From Gammaproteobacteria bacterium (GTDB lineage: Bacteria; Pseudomonadota; Gammaproteobacteria; Pseudomonadales; Azotimanducaceae), in NCBI GenBank assembly GCA_002708765.1, contig PAPD01000038.1, positions 1-50,398 on the forward strand: 50,398 nucleotides of DNA. Reading direction: 5' to 3'. Both the position numbers and the translations under genes were made by a program. Shown here in pieces: positions 36,318 through 44,632 of the stretch (within the stretch, counting starts at the first letter, position 1; every line of letters begins with the position of its first letter). The notes beneath the pieces are model-generated. The model had not been told where the DNA came from. It worked only from the letters and a program-made list of their open reading frames with translations, and searched no databases.

Positions 36318-37541
36318 GAAAACGAACTGACAAAAAACTGGATTCTGCTTTTTTCAGCCTCCATCGGCGTAATTTGCAGCTCGATTGTACTGCCGTTCTA
36401 CTCTCTGGGAGCTCTGGTGGTACCCATTACCGAAGAGTTCGGCTGGACCAGGGCAGAGTTCCAGTTAGCACTGCTTTTCAGCACCGGGGCTGGCGTCATG
36501 ACCGCTCCCCTCGTAGGTGCTCTGCTGGACAGAATTGGCATACGAAAAATGGCTTTAGGCGGCCTAGTGGGTCTGGGGGCTGCACTCGCTCTTGCCTCGG
36601 TAACAATCGACACGGGCAAGCTATGGATGCTTTATCTGACCTACACCCTCATGGCAGTGCTGGGAGCAGGAACAATCCCGGTCACCTGGACCAGAGCAAT
36701 AACCAGTGTCTTTTTCAGACAAAGAGGTCTGGCTTTGGGAATCATGCTCAGCGGGACAGGACTCTGCGCCATTGTCATTCCACAGCTAACGGTTTTCATA
36801 ACAGAAAACTTCGGATGGCGAGTTGCGTACCTCGCCCTAGCGGCACTACCCCTCTTTCTCGCGACACCTCTTGTTTTGTTTTTCTTCAGACCGGGAGAAC
36901 AGACTCCCGAAAACGATAAAAATACAACAGAAGTAAACGAGGGATTTACCTTCAAGCAGGCTATAAGAGGCTACCGGTTCTGGGTTCTTCTGGTTTCTAT
37001 TTTTCTGGTTTACATTGCCATGTCAGGAATGGTCCCGAATCTCATACCCGCACTGATTGATCAAGGAATAAGGCCCCAACTGGCGGCGACAGCAATTAGC
37101 GTTTTTGGCATCACAGTCATCGCGGGCAGACTGGTAGTAGGATACCTCGTAGACATCACCTGGGCCCCCGGAGTCGCAGCTTTTGCGATCGGCTTGCCAG
37201 TAATAGGCAGTCTTGTACTAGCGGGATCACCTCCTTTTGTAACTGCATGCGTAGCAGCGGGGCTCCTAGGGTTTGCAGCAGGAGCCGAACTCGATCTGAT
37301 GTCGTTTCTGGCGGCCAAGTACTTCGGTCTATTGAATTATTCCCAAATCTACGCGGTCCTCTATGCGGCGCTCGCACTTGCTAGCGGCATTGCGCCGATG
37401 TTGTTTGCTCGGATATTCGATCAGTTTGGCAGTTACGAGATTGGGTTCAATATTGGCGCCGGGTTTTTTGCGGTTGGCGCGCTTATGGTACTGACTCTTG
37501 GAAACTACCCCACAGATTTCAGGAAGGACAAGGAAGACTGA
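36315..37541 (+). CDS. MFS transporter with apparent ATC start
   Basis: This 408-residue, 12-helix major facilitator is read from the ATC at 36315 as MENELTKNWILLFSASIGV. The first conventional start (GTG at 36417) would remove most of helix 1 (WILLFSASIGVICSSIVLPF), so it is not credible. The family features GALLDRIGIRK in loop 2-3 and GRLVVGYLVD in the second half are visible. It resembles monocarboxylate or oxalate/formate-like MFS carriers, but the substrate is unknown. It precedes the two acyl-CoA dehydrogenase genes on the same strand (67 bp gap), suggesting uptake of the acid degraded by them. Confidence 0.82.
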   Translation: MENELTKNWILLFSASIGVICSSIVLPFYSLGALVVPITEEFGWTRAEFQLALLFSTGAGVMTAPLVGALLDRIGIRKMALGGLVGLGAALALASVTIDTGKLWMLYLTYTLMAVLGAGTIPVTWTRAITSVFFRQRGLALGIMLSGTGLCAIVIPQLTVFITENFGWRVAYLALAALPLFLATPLVLFFFRPGEQTPENDKNTTEVNEGFTFKQAIRGYRFWVLLVSIFLVYIAMSGMVPNLIPALIDQGIRPQLAATAISVFGITVIAGRLVVGYLVDITWAPGVAAFAIGLPVIGSLVLAGSPPFVTACVAAGLLGFAAGAELDLMSFLAAKYFGLLNYSQIYAVLYAALALASGIAPMLFARIFDQFGSYEIGFNIGAGFFAVGALMVLTLGNYPTDFRKDKED

Positions 37542-37608
37542 TCTCCGATAGCAGTGACTCACCAGACTATGGTAGCCTAAGTAATCTGGTTATAAGGATG
37601 AAGTCGGT

Positions 37609-38802
37609 ATGGACCTGTCTACTGGTTCCGAATACGAAGATTTTCGTAAGGAAGTGAAACAATTCATTTCGCAACACGGCGAGAAATCTCCCAGACCCGG
37701 ACATGGAAGCAGAAAAGAAGCGCTTGTCTGGCAAAAACTGCTCATTGATAATGGCTATGCTGCAAGAACAATCCCTAAAGAATATGGCGGATTCGGAGCC
37801 CCACCAGACATTATCCGATCCAGAATAATCGCCGAAGAATTTTCGAATAAACAGATAAGCAACGGTCTTGGAGGACAAGGCATATCCATGCTCGTTCCGG
37901 TTTTATTAGAAATGGGAAGCGAGTCCCAGAAAAAACAGTTCATAGAACAAACCATAAAAGGAGAAATTGTCTGGTGCCAGGGATACTCGGAACCCGGAGC
38001 AGGAAGCGACCTCGCCAGCCTGACCACTAGAGCAGTGCTTGACGGAGACGAATGGGTAATAAACGGACAGAAAATCTGGACGAGTACTGCTCATCTAGCG
38101 GACTGGATCTTCTGCCTGGTCCGGACTGAGCCTGACAAACCAAAACACCAGGGAATCTCTTTCCTTCTCTTCAGGATGGATAGCCCTGGGATAGAGGTAC
38201 GTCCTCTCGTAGATATGACCGGAGATGCAAATTTCAACGAAGTTTTTTTTACTGATGTCAGGGTACCAAAGGATCAGATAGTAGGAGAAAGAGGACAAGG
38301 ATGGCAAGTAGCAAATGCCTTACTCGGGCATGAGCGAAGTTCGCTCGCGCCGCCCGACGCCACTCAATCCAGACTCAATGGTGTCATCAAGATGATGAAG
38401 CAGAAAAATTTCTCAGGTGAAAGAGCGATAGATAATCCAGTGCTCCTAGATCGATTAATGAAGATTCAGGGAAGAGTCCTCGCAATGAAGTGCAACGACA
38501 TGAGAATTCTCTCGGCCCGAATCAACACGAATCAAGATGCCAGACTGGCGTCGATGATTGTCAAACTTCAGGGCACGGAACTCCGGCACGAACTTGAAGC
38601 ACTCGCAATTGATGTTATGGGCGAGCTAGGCCTAGCCTACGGCAACAATCCCTACATTCAAGACATGGGCTCCTGGCAATACCAGTACATGTACTTTCTG
38701 GGGCTCATAATCGGAGGCGGCACCTCCCAGATACAGAAAAATATCATAAGCGAGCGAGGCTTGGGCATGCCCAAGGAACCCAAGCTGGAAAAAAAAGGAT
38801 AA
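37609..38802 (+). CDS. acyl-CoA dehydrogenase, catalytic-type subunit
   Basis: This 397-residue flavoprotein oxidises an acyl-CoA to the 2-enoyl-CoA. The FAD-contact motif GYSEPGAGSDLASL is at about 125-138, with QKIWTSTAHLADW after it and GGGTSQIQKNIISERGLGMP at the C-terminus. The Glu of the MCAD position (before GTSQIQ) is Gly. A Glu in LLGHERSSL (Glu242) is placed like the base of the isovaleryl-CoA type. It is paired, 4 bp apart, with a second shorter dehydrogenase gene, as in heteromeric FadE pairs. Substrates of such pairs include branched or ring-bearing acyl chains, but this one is unknown. Confidence 0.92.
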   Translation: MDLSTGSEYEDFRKEVKQFISQHGEKSPRPGHGSRKEALVWQKLLIDNGYAARTIPKEYGGFGAPPDIIRSRIIAEEFSNKQISNGLGGQGISMLVPVLLEMGSESQKKQFIEQTIKGEIVWCQGYSEPGAGSDLASLTTRAVLDGDEWVINGQKIWTSTAHLADWIFCLVRTEPDKPKHQGISFLLFRMDSPGIEVRPLVDMTGDANFNEVFFTDVRVPKDQIVGERGQGWQVANALLGHERSSLAPPDATQSRLNGVIKMMKQKNFSGERAIDNPVLLDRLMKIQGRVLAMKCNDMRILSARINTNQDARLASMIVKLQGTELRHELEALAIDVMGELGLAYGNNPYIQDMGSWQYQYMYFLGLIIGGGTSQIQKNIISERGLGMPKEPKLEKKG

Positions 38803-38806
38803 GGAT

Positions 38807-39874
38807 ATGGAATTCGGACTCTCAGCCGAACAGATCCTTCTTCAGGATCAGGTCAGCCGATTTTTAAAAGAACAGGTTCCTCTGGAATCCGTGAGAAAGG
38901 TAGCTGAAGGGAAAGAGACTGATAAAGGAGTCTGGAGCAACCTTGCAAACCTGGGCATTCCGGGCATCCTGATTAAGGAGAAACATGGCGGACTCGGATT
39001 AACTTTGCTCGATGCTGCGGTGGTCGCCGAAAACCTGGGCTACAATGTAACTCCCTCTCCCTTTCTGAGCACGGCAGTAATCGCTCCCATAGTTCTCCAA
39101 CTGGCTAACAAAAGAGAGGATGTACTTAGCGCCATTTCAGCAGGTGAAAAGAGAGTGGGAATCGCCTTTAGCCAGGCAATACAACCTCAGCATGAGTCGG
39201 GTATTCAGCTTGATGGTGCGATAATCGAAGGTAGGCTTCTCTTTGCAATTGATAGTGACGCGGACTACTATCTTGTCGCAGACGAACAAAAAGCCATCTA
39301 TATAGTAGATGTAACCTCGGGCGGCTTGGAAGTCAGCCCACTCGCGACTGTTGAAAAGACTCGATCCACTGCCGAACTAAGCTTCTCGAGAGTCAAGGCA
39401 GAAAAGATCTCCGACGACCGAGAGGTGTTTCATCAGGCCTGGAACGCCGCTCTTGTAGTTATGGCGGCAGATACGTTGGGAGCCTCGCAATCAGCACTAG
39501 ATCAGGCTGTCACATATGCGGGACAAAGAGAACAATTCAACCGCGTCATTGCTTCCTTTCAAGCCGTTAAACATATGTGCGCGGAAATGGCAGCCCATCT
39601 CGAGCCATGCCGTGCGATGGTCTGGTACTCAGCCCACGCTTTTGATGAAATCCCCGCCGAGGCCACGATGATGGCCTGCCATACAAAGGCGCACCTGTCC
39701 GAGGTGGGCCAGTTTGTTACCCGGACAGCGACAGAAGTTCACGGAGGGATGGGGTTCACAGATCTTGTAGGCTTACATTACTGGTTCAAGCGAGCAGGAT
39801 TCAACCGTCAGATGCTAGGCTCCCCGGAACTTTTAAGAAAAAGGGCGGCAACCTCACAAAATCTATGTGCTTAG
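38807..39874 (+). CDS. acyl-CoA dehydrogenase, second subunit
   Basis: This 355-residue acyl-CoA dehydrogenase fold protein is more divergent than its neighbour. The N-terminal helical domain (HGGLGLTLLDAAVVAENLGY) and the C-terminal domain (GQREQFNRVIASFQAVKHM, EVHGGMGFTDL) are clear. The middle FAD segment is weak: the expected SEPxxGSD reads AFSQAIQPQHESG. It probably forms a heteromer with the upstream gene product. AAGGAT precedes the ATG. Its stop interlocks with the stop of the convergent hydrolase gene (12 bp overlap). Confidence 0.9.
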   Translation: MEFGLSAEQILLQDQVSRFLKEQVPLESVRKVAEGKETDKGVWSNLANLGIPGILIKEKHGGLGLTLLDAAVVAENLGYNVTPSPFLSTAVIAPIVLQLANKREDVLSAISAGEKRVGIAFSQAIQPQHESGIQLDGAIIEGRLLFAIDSDADYYLVADEQKAIYIVDVTSGGLEVSPLATVEKTRSTAELSFSRVKAEKISDDREVFHQAWNAALVVMAADTLGASQSALDQAVTYAGQREQFNRVIASFQAVKHMCAEMAAHLEPCRAMVWYSAHAFDEIPAEATMMACHTKAHLSEVGQFVTRTATEVHGGMGFTDLVGLHYWFKRAGFNRQMLGSPELLRKRAATSQNLCA

Positions 39875-40666
39875 AAATTCCACTATGTCTTGCCAGGCAG
39901 CTGGATCCTGAATCATAAACAGGTGACCTCCCTCATATATTTTATGTCGGGAGCCTGAGATTCCTTCCTCAAGAACTTTTTGGTTCGAGATGGGCGCAAT
40001 GCCATCGTATCGCCCACTGCAAATCAGTGTCTCAGCCCGGATTAGTCCGAGTTGATCAACAACATCGTGACGAGCTCGGGCATTAAGCTGCTCGTGATAG
40101 CCTCTCTTATATCCTGGCGATTCGTGATCTTCAATTAATCGAGATTTCATGATACCGATCATTTTTTTTACCAAATCAGGATTTTCTTTCTGCCATGCCT
40201 GACTATGCCTAACATCACTTATTTCTATAAGACGGATCCCGCGCTCCAGCGCACTATCTTCTCTTGGCAATCTATGGAAAGGATAACTAGAGAAATTACC
40301 TCCGGGAGAGGTACAACATAAAACAAGCTTTTTAACTCTTTCAGGAAATCTGGCAGCCAAGTGCTGAGCCACCATGCCCCCGAATGATACTCCCACAACA
40401 TTTATCTTAAGAATATCCAGGCGATCCAGCAGTGAAATAGCGTCTTCGGCATAATCGATCATTGAGTAGGAACCCAAAGGCTTCTCGGTCTGACCTAAAC
40501 CACGCTGATCATAAGCTATGACCCTGAAAAGCTCAGGAAGAACTCCGTCCAGCACATTCGGCCTCGCTCTTAAATCTGCGCCAGTGCCGCTAATATATAA
40601 TACCGCTTCTCCCTGACCTCTTTCCTCGACAAAGACTTCCAATCGGGAAGTCTTTAGAAATCCCAC
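39863..40666 (-). CDS. alpha/beta hydrolase, enol-lactonase-like
   Basis: This 267-residue alpha/beta hydrolase has nucleophile Ser94 in GVSFGGMVAQ, Asp221 in SGRYDGIAP and His248 in EGGHLFM. The YDQRGLGQTEKP loop and the general layout resemble 3-oxoadipate enol-lactonase (PcaD)-type proteins, so lactone or ester hydrolysis is plausible. The start is GTG, overlapping the stop of the CoA-transferase gene by one base, so the two are coupled. Confidence 0.9.
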   Translation of the reverse strand: MGFLKTSRLEVFVEERGQGEAVLYISGTGADLRARPNVLDGVLPELFRVIAYDQRGLGQTEKPLGSYSMIDYAEDAISLLDRLDILKINVVGVSFGGMVAQHLAARFPERVKKLVLCCTSPGGNFSSYPFHRLPREDSALERGIRLIEISDVRHSQAWQKENPDLVKKMIGIMKSRLIEDHESPGYKRGYHEQLNARARHDVVDQLGLIRAETLICSGRYDGIAPISNQKVLEEGISGSRHKIYEGGHLFMIQDPAAWQDIVEFLST

Positions 40667-41841
40667 TACGCGACAACTCCATCTTCTTTCATCTTGCTTA
40701 TACGATTCGGGCTAATCCCGAAAGACTCGAGCACTGTATCAGTCTGCTGTCCATGCGCAGGCGCAGGGGAACCGATATCCAAAGCCTCCCCACCAAATCG
40801 GGCCGGTGTTCTGAAAGCTCTCAGTGCTCCCATTAGAGGGTGGTCCTGAATTTCAATTGAATCGTTGACTTCAAGTTGCTCCTGGGACAAAGCCTCTTCA
40901 AGCGTATGACACCGGGCGCAAGGAACATCATTTTTCTGCAATAGTTCGAGCGCTTCATCAGTTGAAAGTTCAAGGAAAGACTCGGCCAGAATAGATCGAT
41001 ATTCCTGGAGATTGGCGACAAGTTTTTCAAGTGTGTTAAATCTTTCGTCGTCTATCATCGACTCTTTGCCCAGGGCCCGAAGAACTCCAGCGCGCTGTCC
41101 CTCGGTCGCGGCGGACATAGTCAACCCACCGTCACTGGTAAGAGTCATCTCGTAGAGCATGTCCGAAAGCAGTGGCTGGACTGCTACATCTTCATCAAGT
41201 AAGGTGTGATTCTGGAAGGCATCCGGAAACAGAAAGAACATGGCAGCGTCGAGCATCGAGAGATCAATGTGCTGCCCCTCTCCCGTCTTTTCTCTAACAT
41301 AAAGCGCACTACTAACTGCCTGGCATGCTGTGTAAGCGGTCAACTTGTCGCACATCAGGTTTTTTATGAATGCCTGTCCTCCTCCTCCCTGAGCGGCAGT
41401 CATCCCAGAGTGAGCCTGAATTACCGGATCATAAGCCGGAGCCGCTCCCAACGGGCCTTGGATACCAAAACCTGATATCGCCGCATAAATAAGTCTTGGA
41501 TTCAATGACCGAACCTGTTCAGAACCAAGGCCATTTTTATCCATAACTCCCGGCCTGAAATTATGGATAAGCACATCACACTCATTAACCATCTCCCGTA
41601 TCAGTTCCTGTCCATCGGGAGACTTCAGATTCAGTCGAATTGATTCTTTTCCACGGTTACAATTTGCAAAAATCGAAGCGATCCCCCCTTTCTGGGTGCC
41701 TATATACCTTAAGGGATCCCCAACCTCAGTAGGCTCGACTTTAATGACTCTAGCGCCCTGTTCTCCCAGCATCATAGCCGCAAGAGACGCAGTAATCATT
41801 GTAGAAAACTCCAATATCGTAACGCCCTCAAATGGTCTCAT
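40666..41841 (-). CDS. CaiB/BaiF family CoA-transferase
   Basis: This 391-residue class III CoA-transferase moves CoA between carboxylic acids. The N-terminal EFSTMITASLAAMMLGEQGA and KVEPTEVGDPLR, the segment LIHNFRPGVMDKNGLG, and the Asp of GQHIDLSMLDAAM (equivalent to the catalytic Asp of formyl-CoA transferase) are all seen. The length is normal (about 400). It is translationally coupled to the alpha/beta hydrolase and divergent from the luciferase-like gene. It may activate the substrate of the neighbouring dehydrogenase. Confidence 0.93.
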   Translation of the reverse strand: MRPFEGVTILEFSTMITASLAAMMLGEQGARVIKVEPTEVGDPLRYIGTQKGGIASIFANCNRGKESIRLNLKSPDGQELIREMVNECDVLIHNFRPGVMDKNGLGSEQVRSLNPRLIYAAISGFGIQGPLGAAPAYDPVIQAHSGMTAAQGGGGQAFIKNLMCDKLTAYTACQAVSSALYVREKTGEGQHIDLSMLDAAMFFLFPDAFQNHTLLDEDVAVQPLLSDMLYEMTLTSDGGLTMSAATEGQRAGVLRALGKESMIDDERFNTLEKLVANLQEYRSILAESFLELSTDEALELLQKNDVPCARCHTLEEALSQEQLEVNDSIEIQDHPLMGALRAFRTPARFGGEALDIGSPAPAHGQQTDTVLESFGISPNRISKMKEDGVVA

Positions 41842-42021
41842 CTTTATTTGCTCCCTAATAGTCTCAGAGTAACTTGGAAATACCCCGATTATACAATGAA
41901 CTATAACAAGATTGACTCCTCGCTTTCCCGATGGAGTTATATGAACAGGAAATCATCGTAAAAAAAATGTTACGCTGAGCCAGCAGAAAGCCCGAGATAC
42001 AAGAAAAGAAGGAGTAACTCT

Positions 42022-42861
42022 ATGACAGAATTTGGTGCATTGATTTTCCCCACGGAATACGCAATCCGGCCCGCAGACCTGGCAAAGGCAATAGAAGAAC
42101 GGGAACTTGATTCAATTTTCTTCCCCGAACACACACATATACCTGCCTCTCGAAGGTCGCCCTACCCGGCCGGAGGAGAACTACCCAGAGAATATTCGAA
42201 TACATATGATCCCTTCGTAGCACTCGCCAGTTGCGCGGCGGTAACAAACAGGATCAAGTTGGGAACCGGAATATGCCTTGTAGTCGAACGAGATGTCATT
42301 ACCCTGGCCAAGGAAATTGCTACCCTCGACAGAATTTCTGAAGGGCGTTTCATTCTCGGGATCGGGGCTGGCTGGAATGCAGAAGAGATGGAAAATCATG
42401 GCATAGAATACAAAAACCGCTGGAAAATAGTAAGAGAGAAAATACTGGCACTGAAGGAACTCTGGACAAAGGAGGAAGCAGAATTTCACGGAGAGTTCGT
42501 TAATTTCGATCCGGTCTGGTCAAACCCTAAGCCTGTTCAAACAGGCGGCCCACCGATTTGGATGGGCGCGAGCTCTAAATGGAGTTATGACCGCATAGCG
42601 GAATATTGTGATGGTTGGTTACCTATCGCGGGGCAGGACAAAGGACATCTCCCAAAGATCGAAGAAGCTCTCTCGAAAAGAGGGAAATCTAAATCTGACA
42701 TCACCTTGGCGATGTTTGGTGTTCCGCCCGATGAAAGCTTCGTGAAAAAAAAATTAGCTCAAGGGTATCACCATCTCGTATTCGGCTTGCCTCCGAAAAA
42801 AGAGAAAGTCGTCCTACCACTTCTCGACAAATATGCCGATATAGCCAATAAGCTGAGATAA
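42022..42861 (+). CDS. LLM-class oxidoreductase (F420 or FMN type)
   Basis: This 279-residue bacterial luciferase-like TIM-barrel protein contains IKLGTGICLV, the signature GRFILGIGAGWNAEEMENHG, and YKNRWKIVREKILALKELW. NPKPVQTGGPPIWMGASS is typical of F420-dependent LLM proteins of the Rv2161c type. GAAGGAG lies upstream of the ATG. The cofactor cannot be decided from the sequence alone, and no F420 biosynthesis gene is in the window. It may be a dehydrogenase or monooxygenase acting in the neighbouring acyl-CoA pathway. Confidence 0.88.
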   Translation: MTEFGALIFPTEYAIRPADLAKAIEERELDSIFFPEHTHIPASRRSPYPAGGELPREYSNTYDPFVALASCAAVTNRIKLGTGICLVVERDVITLAKEIATLDRISEGRFILGIGAGWNAEEMENHGIEYKNRWKIVREKILALKELWTKEEAEFHGEFVNFDPVWSNPKPVQTGGPPIWMGASSKWSYDRIAEYCDGWLPIAGQDKGHLPKIEEALSKRGKSKSDITLAMFGVPPDESFVKKKLAQGYHHLVFGLPPKKEKVVLPLLDKYADIANKLR

Positions 42862-42878
42862 CGTGCTAAAAAGTGAAA

Positions 42879-42909
42879 TGGAGTCAAGATATTAAGTGTC
42901 TTGACTCCA
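42879..42909. terminator. stem-loop between convergent LLM and porin genes
   Basis: A perfect 11 bp inverted repeat (TGGAGTCAAGA / TCTTGACTCCA) has a 9 nt loop. On the minus strand it is followed by a T-rich stretch (TTTCACTTTTT), so it should terminate the porin transcript. It may also serve the LLM gene. Confidence 0.7.
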
Positions 42910-42989
42910 CTTATTCTGGCTCGCCTTTATAAAAAACTAACATTTCCAATAATATTCAATCGAAAAAGCTTACAGGTGTTAACAACCTA

Positions 42990-43643
42990 TCAGAAGGATT
43001 TTCCTATACTGAATATAATAGCCTGAGATTCATCGGGATTACCGTTTGAATCAGCCTGATCAGATAACTCCTCGCTGCTAAAGATTGCGGCTATTCCGAT
43101 GTCTAGCTCAGCTACAGTAGTCCCGTACCCAAACTCAAAATATTCACCATCGGCCTCATCTCCAAAACTACCAAACGTTCCATAAAAACCATTTCCGGGG
43201 TCAATGGTAAGCCCGAAAAAATCGTAGTCTGACGGGGCACCAAAACCATCCCATTCCCCAACAGAATATTCCAGAGAGATCCAGGAATAACCAAGATTCA
43301 GGTTAAACTCTTCATAGGTATCGTCGAACTCTCCCGTGTAATAATATCCAGTGAATCCGACACTGGCAGAGAAACCCGCCTCCGTCTCAAAGCCATAACC
43401 AGCATAAAGATCCACCTCAAGACCATCACCCACATCCGCCGCCCAAGTACCTACGTAAAATCCAGAATTTTCATAATCCGCCCCGGCGCTGGCAGATGAT
43501 GACTTCTGAAGAATACCTCTGAAGTAATATTCAGAGACATAACCTATATTGAAAGAGACATCTCCTTCCGCTGCCGCAGTAGACGACATCAATGTGCTCA
43601 CCGAAAAGAGGGCCCCCAAAGCGATTTGAGTCAGTTTATTCAT
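42990..43643 (-). CDS. TorF-family putative outer membrane porin
   Basis: This 217-residue protein has a signal peptide (MNKLTQIALGALFSVSTLM, cut near TAAA). The beta-barrel is rich in alternating aromatic and acidic residues, beginning VSFNIGYVSEYYFRGI, the typical start of TorF/Gcw_chp (TIGR02001) proteins, and ending FSIGKSF with a terminal Phe. GGGAG precedes the ATG by 6 nt. A sigma-54 promoter and an NtrC-type site lie upstream, so expression should rise under nitrogen limitation. I recall such porin genes beside glnK-amtB in other gammaproteobacteria, which fits, but the solute is unknown. Confidence 0.9.
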   Translation of the reverse strand: MNKLTQIALGALFSVSTLMSSTAAAEGDVSFNIGYVSEYYFRGILQKSSSASAGADYENSGFYVGTWAADVGDGLEVDLYAGYGFETEAGFSASVGFTGYYYTGEFDDTYEEFNLNLGYSWISLEYSVGEWDGFGAPSDYDFFGLTIDPGNGFYGTFGSFGDEADGEYFEFGYGTTVAELDIGIAAIFSSEELSDQADSNGNPDESQAIIFSIGKSF

Positions 43644-43680
43644 TTTTTGCTCCCAGTATTAAAAACACTCACTCCCATGA

Positions 43681-43697
43681 ATTGCAAAGCTTGGGCC
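43681..43697 (-). promoter_or_regulatory. sigma-54 promoter of the TorF-type porin gene
   Basis: On the minus strand the sequence is TTGGCCCAAGCTTTGCA followed by AT. The GG (43697-43696) and GC (43685-43684) are 10 nt apart, and TTGGC...TTGCA matches the -24/-12 consensus. The start would be near 43672, about 30 nt before the ATG. A 12-A tract and a long AT-rich stretch lie just upstream. Confidence 0.75.
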
Positions 43698-43762
43698 AAA
43701 AAAAAAAAATTATTTATTATTAGTTAGTTACAATAAAAACTATAGGCATAATGGTTCGTCCC

Positions 43763-43777
43763 GCACCTTTATAGTGC
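43763..43777. promoter_or_regulatory. NtrC-type enhancer site upstream of the porin gene
   Basis: GCACCTTTATAGTGC matches GCACY-N5-RGTGC with both half-sites intact. It is centred about 98 bp upstream of the predicted start, the spacing expected of an NtrC enhancer. Confidence 0.7.
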
Positions 43778-43799
43778 ATAAAGTCGCACCAAAATAAAA

Positions 43800-44474
43800 T
43801 CAATCTGTGCTTAGACTATCGACTTCCAGGCGAGAGACTTCACTCATCGCCTTGGTTAATTCGATCGGGACGTCGTGCCCAAAAGCCCCAGAATTAAACT
43901 CGAACTTGAAGAATTTAACGCCCCACCACCTAGGAGCACCATTCAATATGATCCTTAAAACTTTAGAAGTGTTCCCTCGCTCACTAATTAGCGACATTTT
44001 TTTTGCCTCATATTCTCGACCTCTACTATCCGTAACTCTTAATGAACTTTTTTTAGGGAGGGAGAATTTCTTAGTTGGCCCATCTATCACTAACTCCGCA
44101 ATGATCTGAGCTCGCAGGGTGGAATTTTTTCTGTTTTTCCCGCGTTCAGATTCAATCACGACTTTTGAGAGCTGAAAACCTATGCCCTCCAGCTCAAGTG
44201 TGTCCTTACTTACCTTTAGAAACCTGGCCGGCATGCTTACCCACTCGTCCTCGTTTTTACTAACAGACCAACGGCCATCTGATCTCAGCCTAATCCTCGT
44301 TCCATTTTTCAAGGTACCGAACCGGTCTTCGGATAGAAATTGCCATGTCCCGTCTTCTCTGAGCAACACCTCCCGACCTTCATCGCTTATGATAATCTGG
44401 TCAGCTAATAAACCAACGGATAAAAGAACACCAAACCCAGCAAAAATTAACGCTTTGAAAGAAAAACAATTCAA
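43800..44474 (-). CDS. exported hypothetical protein
   Basis: This 224-residue protein has a signal peptide or N-terminal anchor (ALIFAGFGVLLSVGLLADQ). Two short repeats of the type DG-x-V-L-L-x-x-DGTW (GREVLLREDGTWQFL and GTRIRLRSDGRWSV) resemble DUF3157-like proteins; I hold this only as a likeness. The rest is beta-rich (LELEGIGFQLSKVVIESE, LRAQIIAELVIDG) with no catalytic motif that I recognise. It lies upstream of the porin on the same strand, but the porin has its own promoter between them. It is divergent from the acyl-CoA synthetase gene. Confidence 0.7.
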   Translation of the reverse strand: MNCFSFKALIFAGFGVLLSVGLLADQIIISDEGREVLLREDGTWQFLSEDRFGTLKNGTRIRLRSDGRWSVSKNEDEWVSMPARFLKVSKDTLELEGIGFQLSKVVIESERGKNRKNSTLRAQIIAELVIDGPTKKFSLPKKSSLRVTDSRGREYEAKKMSLISERGNTSKVLRIILNGAPRWWGVKFFKFEFNSGAFGHDVPIELTKAMSEVSRLEVDSLSTD

Positions 44475-44632
44475 GTGCTGTTCACTAAACCAATCTGATG
44501 ATAAGAAAAATCGATAATTAATTACCTTGAACTTTATCGCTAATGCTGACGCGTATCAAATTCTGCCGAACAACCATAAACCCAGAGTAGCAAATGGGTT
44601 ATGCTAGGGATTTCAGCTTAAGAGTTACAAGA

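Noticed and set aside
36417-37541. GTG at 36417 as start of the MFS transporter
   Set aside because: This start would delete most of the first transmembrane helix and has no Shine-Dalgarno, whereas AAGGAG stands 8 nt before the ATC at 36315.
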